Source of the DNA: an uncultured Paracoccaceae bacterium
GTDB lineage: Bacteria > Pseudomonadota > Alphaproteobacteria > Rhodobacterales > Rhodobacteraceae
Direction: 5' to 3'
Assembly (NCBI GenBank): GCA_913060475.1
Contig: CAJXSD010000006.1
Location: 57,582-121,581 of the forward strand
DNA: 64,000 nucleotides
A program made the translations under genes and the position numbers. Position 1 is the first letter of the stretch, and every line of letters begins with the position of its first letter. Below, piece after piece: positions 60,891 through 64,000 of this stretch. The notes beneath the pieces were generated by a model. That model made no database searches. It saw only the letters and a program-made list of their open reading frames with translations, and had not been told where the DNA came from.

Positions 60891-63161
60891 ATGTCGCTTT
60901 GGCGTGGCTTTCTAATCTGGTTGGTTTTGGCGACGGCCGTTTCTGCGCAGGGCTTGTCGGATGACGACTATGCAACATGGGTCACAACCGCGACCCGCGC
61001 AGAAAGTGTGCTGGAAACGGATCGGGCATCCGAAACGGCACTGGATGCCTTGCGTACCCAAGTCGCAGGTTGGCGGGATCAATTTTTAGCGGCCCAATCC
61101 ACGAACAAAGATCGGATTACAGCGCTTAGGACCCAGCTGGCCGCATTGCCGCCCGTGCCCGAAGGCGAGGGGACGCCCGACCCCTTGGCGGATCGCCGCG
61201 CGGAATTGAACACACAGATCACCACATTAATGGCCCCCGTCCTGCGCGCAGAAGAGGCCTATAGCCGTGCAGATTCAATTGTGCGCGAAATCGACCGCAA
61301 AGTATTAGAGCGCCGCACCGACACCGTATTGGAAATGGGGCCATCTGCCATGGTTCCGGACCATTGGGGGATGGCGGTGACGGCCTATCTGGGGGCTGCG
61401 GCGGCCATCGTTGGGGAAACAACGGCGAAATTGGCCCTGCCCACGGTTCAGGCCGAAATCCGGTCATCTCTGCCTAGTTTGGCGCTGGTCGTCTTGTTGG
61501 TATTAGGCGTCTTTTTATGGGGCACATGGGCGGCGCGGAAAATTTCATCCGCGGCGCGGCCCCTGTTAAAATCAGAATTCCTCTGTGGCTTTGTGGCGGC
61601 TGCATCGGTGGGTGTGGCCCGTTACGCTGTTGTCTGGATGCTGGTGCAACGCCTGTCAGATTTGCCCATTTGGGGCCTGCGAGGCGCACAGATGTTGGGT
61701 GTGGTCCCAACGGTTGTCATGGTCCTTTTGATGGCCCAGTTTATTTTGGCCATGCGTGCGATCGCAACCAGTTCGACATTGCAAAATTTCCCCAGTGCCG
61801 ATCGGCTGGGCGTATCGTCGCTGGTCACATTTGGCGCAATCATTTTTGCAATCGCCTTGATTGATCGGCAGATCATCGACGTCTTTGCATTGGACAGTCA
61901 GGTGACCGCGGTTGCGTCCTTTGTTTTGGTCTGTTTGGGGGCTTTGGTACTGTATCAGTTTGCCGGTCATCTGCGGGCCGTACCCCGCGACGCCACCGCA
62001 CGCCCGTCAAATGTTGGCGGTGCATTGTCGCGTGTCATTGGCCGGTTCTTACGATTTGCCAGCTTTGTTGCGCCGGTCTTGGCCTTGGTGGGCTTTACCA
62101 ATCTGTCGATTGTTTTCGTCTTTCCGATGATTGCAACGATCGGCTTGGTCTTTGCGATATTCATCGCCCAAGACCTGCTGATCGAGGTTTATAAAACCAT
62201 CTCAGGCGGGTCCCAAACGGCATCCGACGGGTTATTGCCCGTCTTGATCAATTTTTCGGTTGTTATGGCGTCTCTGCCGGTCTTTGCCCTGATCTGGGGC
62301 GCGCGCGTTGCGAATTTGACCGAAATTTGGACCCAGTTCAAAGATGGCATTTCCATCGGTGGCACGCAAATTTCACCCTTGGATTTCATGACCTTTGTCA
62401 TGGTCTTTACCATCGGGTATGGCGCAACACGACTGATCCAATCCGCGCTAAAGGGCACCGTTCTGCCCAAAACCAAACTGGATCTGGGTGCACAAAATGC
62501 GGTTGTGTCCGGCTTTGGCTATGTCGGTGTGTTTTTGGCGGCAATGGCTGCGATTTCCTCGACGGGTTTGGATCTGTCGTCGCTGGCCATCGTTGCAGGG
62601 GCCTTGTCCGTTGGCATCGGTTTTGGTTTGCAAAACATTGTGTCAAACTTTGTCTCTGGGATCATTTTGCTGATCGAACGCCCTGTCAGTCAGGGCGATT
62701 GGATCGAAGTTGGCGGCAAAATGGGCTATGTGCGCGATATTTCTGTGCGGTCCACCCGAATTGAAACCTTTGACCGTACGGATGTGATCATCCCAAATGC
62801 CGATTTGGTTTCAGGGGTGGTCACCAACTGGACCCGCGGCAATACCGTGGGCCGTTTGATTGTGCCCGTCGGCGTGGCCTATGGCACCGACACCCGCAAA
62901 GTCGAACAGATATTGGCCGAAATCGCATCGCAACAACCCATGGTCGTTCAGGATCCACCCCCAGCCGTGGTGTTCCAAGGGTTTGGGGCCGACAGCCTGG
63001 ATTTTGATATTCGCGCCATTTTGCGCGACGTGAATTACATGAACAGCGTAAAATCCGAAATCAATCATCAAATCGCCGAACGCTTTGTCCAAGAGGGGAT
63101 TGAAATCCCGTTTGCGCAGCGCGATATCTATATCAAAAACATTGACGAATTGAAAAAATGA
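60891..63161 (+). CDS. DUF3772 / MscS family mechanosensitive channel
   Basis: Encodes 756 aa. Signal peptide (residues 1-20, ending VSAQG), a periplasmic DUF3772 helical domain to about residue 180, many transmembrane helices from about 195 to 560, and the MscS core. The pore helix is LSVGIGFGLQNIVSNFVSGIILLIERPVSQGDWIEV near residue 575, followed by the beta domain (RDISVRSTRIETFDRTDVIIPNADLVSG). It lets solutes out on hypo-osmotic shock, useful to an osmolyte-using marine cell. It starts 2 bp after cysK and overlaps alaX by 4 bp. Confidence 0.93.
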   Translation: MSLWRGFLIWLVLATAVSAQGLSDDDYATWVTTATRAESVLETDRASETALDALRTQVAGWRDQFLAAQSTNKDRITALRTQLAALPPVPEGEGTPDPLADRRAELNTQITTLMAPVLRAEEAYSRADSIVREIDRKVLERRTDTVLEMGPSAMVPDHWGMAVTAYLGAAAAIVGETTAKLALPTVQAEIRSSLPSLALVVLLVLGVFLWGTWAARKISSAARPLLKSEFLCGFVAAASVGVARYAVVWMLVQRLSDLPIWGLRGAQMLGVVPTVVMVLLMAQFILAMRAIATSSTLQNFPSADRLGVSSLVTFGAIIFAIALIDRQIIDVFALDSQVTAVASFVLVCLGALVLYQFAGHLRAVPRDATARPSNVGGALSRVIGRFLRFASFVAPVLALVGFTNLSIVFVFPMIATIGLVFAIFIAQDLLIEVYKTISGGSQTASDGLLPVLINFSVVMASLPVFALIWGARVANLTEIWTQFKDGISIGGTQISPLDFMTFVMVFTIGYGATRLIQSALKGTVLPKTKLDLGAQNAVVSGFGYVGVFLAAMAAISSTGLDLSSLAIVAGALSVGIGFGLQNIVSNFVSGIILLIERPVSQGDWIEVGGKMGYVRDISVRSTRIETFDRTDVIIPNADLVSGVVTNWTRGNTVGRLIVPVGVAYGTDTRKVEQILAEIASQQPMVVQDPPPAVVFQGFGADSLDFDIRAILRDVNYMNSVKSEINHQIAERFVQEGIEIPFAQRDIYIKNIDELKK

Positions 63162-63880
63162 CCGAACCCCTATTTTTGCAAGATGCCTATCAAAAAACGG
63201 CGCAGGGCCGTGTTGTGGCCCATACGTCTGATGGCGGTATTATCCTTGATCAATCGCTGTTTTATGCAACATCAGGCGGCCAGGCCTGCGATCTGGGCAC
63301 GCTTGAGGTTGCAGGACACACGATTGCCGTCCTTGATGTGCGCAAAGGCGACAATCGCGACATCGTCATCTATCCCGATCCGGCGCAGGTCGATGCACTG
63401 TCTGTCGGAACCGAGGTGACGCAAAATATTGATTGGACGCGGCGCTATGCGCATATGCGCTATCACACGGCGCTTCATTTGCTATCGGTTGTGATCCCGC
63501 GGCCTGTGACAGGGGGCGCAATTACCGATGCCAAGGCGCGCCTTGATTTCGATATGCCCGAGGCCCCCGCAGACAAAGAGGCGATCGAGCGCGCCCTAAA
63601 TGATTTGATCGCGCAGGATTTATCTGTATCCGAGACATGGATCACGGACGCAGAACTGGACGCAAACCCAGATTTGGTCAAAACCATGTCTGTTCAGCCG
63701 CCCCGTGGAACAGGTAAAATTCGTCTGGTCAAAATTGCCAGCGCTACGGATCAAATTGATCTGCAGCCTTGCGGTGGAACCCATGTGGCGAAAACCGGCG
63801 AAATTGGCGCAATCCGTCTGGGCAAGATCGAGAAAAAAGGCAAACAAAACCGCCGCGTGAACCTGATTTTTGCGGATTAA
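63158..63880 (+). CDS. Alanyl-tRNA editing protein (AlaX)
   Basis: Encodes 240 aa. A free-standing version of the alanyl-tRNA synthetase editing domain that hydrolyses mischarged Ser- or Gly-tRNA(Ala). Zinc ligands are in MRYHTALHLL near residue 105 (HxxxH) and LQPCGGTHVA near 208 (CxxxH). GQACDLGTLE near 45 fits the type II form. ATG 63158 overlaps mscS by four bases, so it is the last gene of the cysK operon. Confidence 0.93.
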   Translation: MTEPLFLQDAYQKTAQGRVVAHTSDGGIILDQSLFYATSGGQACDLGTLEVAGHTIAVLDVRKGDNRDIVIYPDPAQVDALSVGTEVTQNIDWTRRYAHMRYHTALHLLSVVIPRPVTGGAITDAKARLDFDMPEAPADKEAIERALNDLIAQDLSVSETWITDAELDANPDLVKTMSVQPPRGTGKIRLVKIASATDQIDLQPCGGTHVAKTGEIGAIRLGKIEKKGKQNRRVNLIFAD

Positions 63881-63947
63881 AAAATCCTCACTTTGCCCAA
63901 AAAACCCCTTGCGCTTGGTCCTATAAACCGTCTAAACACCCCCATAC

Positions 63948-64000
63948 GGAGCGGTGGCCGAGTGGTCGAAGGCGCACGCCTGGAAAGTGTGTAGGCGGGA
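63948..64000 (+). tRNA. tRNA-Ser(GGA), 3' partial
   Basis: The gene begins GGAGCGGTGGCCGAGTGG (acceptor stem and D-arm of a serine tRNA). The anticodon stem CACGC/GTGTG encloses loop CTGGAAA with anticodon GGA. The window ends inside the variable arm, so about 37 bases are missing. Confidence 0.93.

Noticed and set aside
63894..63947. Promoter boxes for the tRNA-Ser gene (TTGCGC with 17-bp spacer to CTAAAC)
   Set aside because: The -10 match is poor, so I could not support a specific promoter.

Overview
This 64 kb window is chromosomal DNA from an alphaproteobacterium, most likely a marine member of the Rhodobacteraceae (Roseobacter group). Four things support this: the dusB-ntrBC-ntrYX-trkAH-hfq-hflX block, a permuted two-piece tmRNA gene, a dmdA-acuI DMSP operon, and a trgB-cysK pair. 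Nearly every base is used by house-keeping or catabolic genes. I see no insertion sequence, prophage or CRISPR array.

Layout. 0-2.3 kb: end of an MFS transporter, a DUF924 gene and lpdA. 2.6-4.9 kb (minus): part of a corrinoid/tetrahydrofolate one-carbon module (methyltransferase, MTHFR-like reductase, small 'virulence factor' protein). 5.2-7.1 kb: ppx/gppA and rlmE. 7.1-15.5 kb: a carnitine/gamma-butyrobetaine locus with a divergent AraC/GlxA-type regulator, a beta-keto acid cleavage enzyme, an SDR, a Cys-rich lipoprotein, a carnitine dehydrogenase fused to a thioesterase, an acyl-CoA dehydrogenase, an NDP-forming acyl-CoA synthetase and a crotonase. 15.6-17.6 kb (minus): a RamA-like activase of corrinoid proteins, which belongs functionally with the 2.6-4.9 kb module. 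17.7-22.3 kb: hpt, ratA/coq10, amt, and pncC-pgpA-ispF-ispD. 22.5-34.2 kb: dusB, the two nitrogen two-component systems, K+ uptake, hfq and hflX. 34.2-47.2 kb: a penicillin-acylase family protein, a hydroxyacid dehydrogenase, rne, tusA, ccdA, an unknown alpha/beta-hydrolase-like protein overlapping a cytochrome P450, two small genes, fumC and an SspB-type adaptor.

47.3-50.1 kb is the most irregular stretch. It holds two related lipoprotein genes (one frameshifted), the minus-strand permuted ssrA gene with a readable tag, and an ORF with no convincing start. 50.2-54.5 kb is a GntR-controlled DMSP operon (DUF2182, DUF1326, dmdA, acuI) with a tandem operator over the regulator start. 54.6-64 kb holds a PLP enzyme, a photolyase-cfa operon preceded by a good match to the singlet-oxygen RpoE promoter, trgB-cysK, a large MscS channel, alaX and the start of a tRNA-Ser.

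How it works together (inference). The carnitine genes should yield glycine betaine, and the corrinoid/THF genes on both sides are of the type that demethylates methylated amines. DmdA also feeds methyl groups to THF. The window therefore looks like a centre for breaking down methylated osmolytes, set beside nitrogen-control and oxidative-stress genes. The substrate methyltransferase and corrinoid protein needed to complete the betaine route are not in this window.
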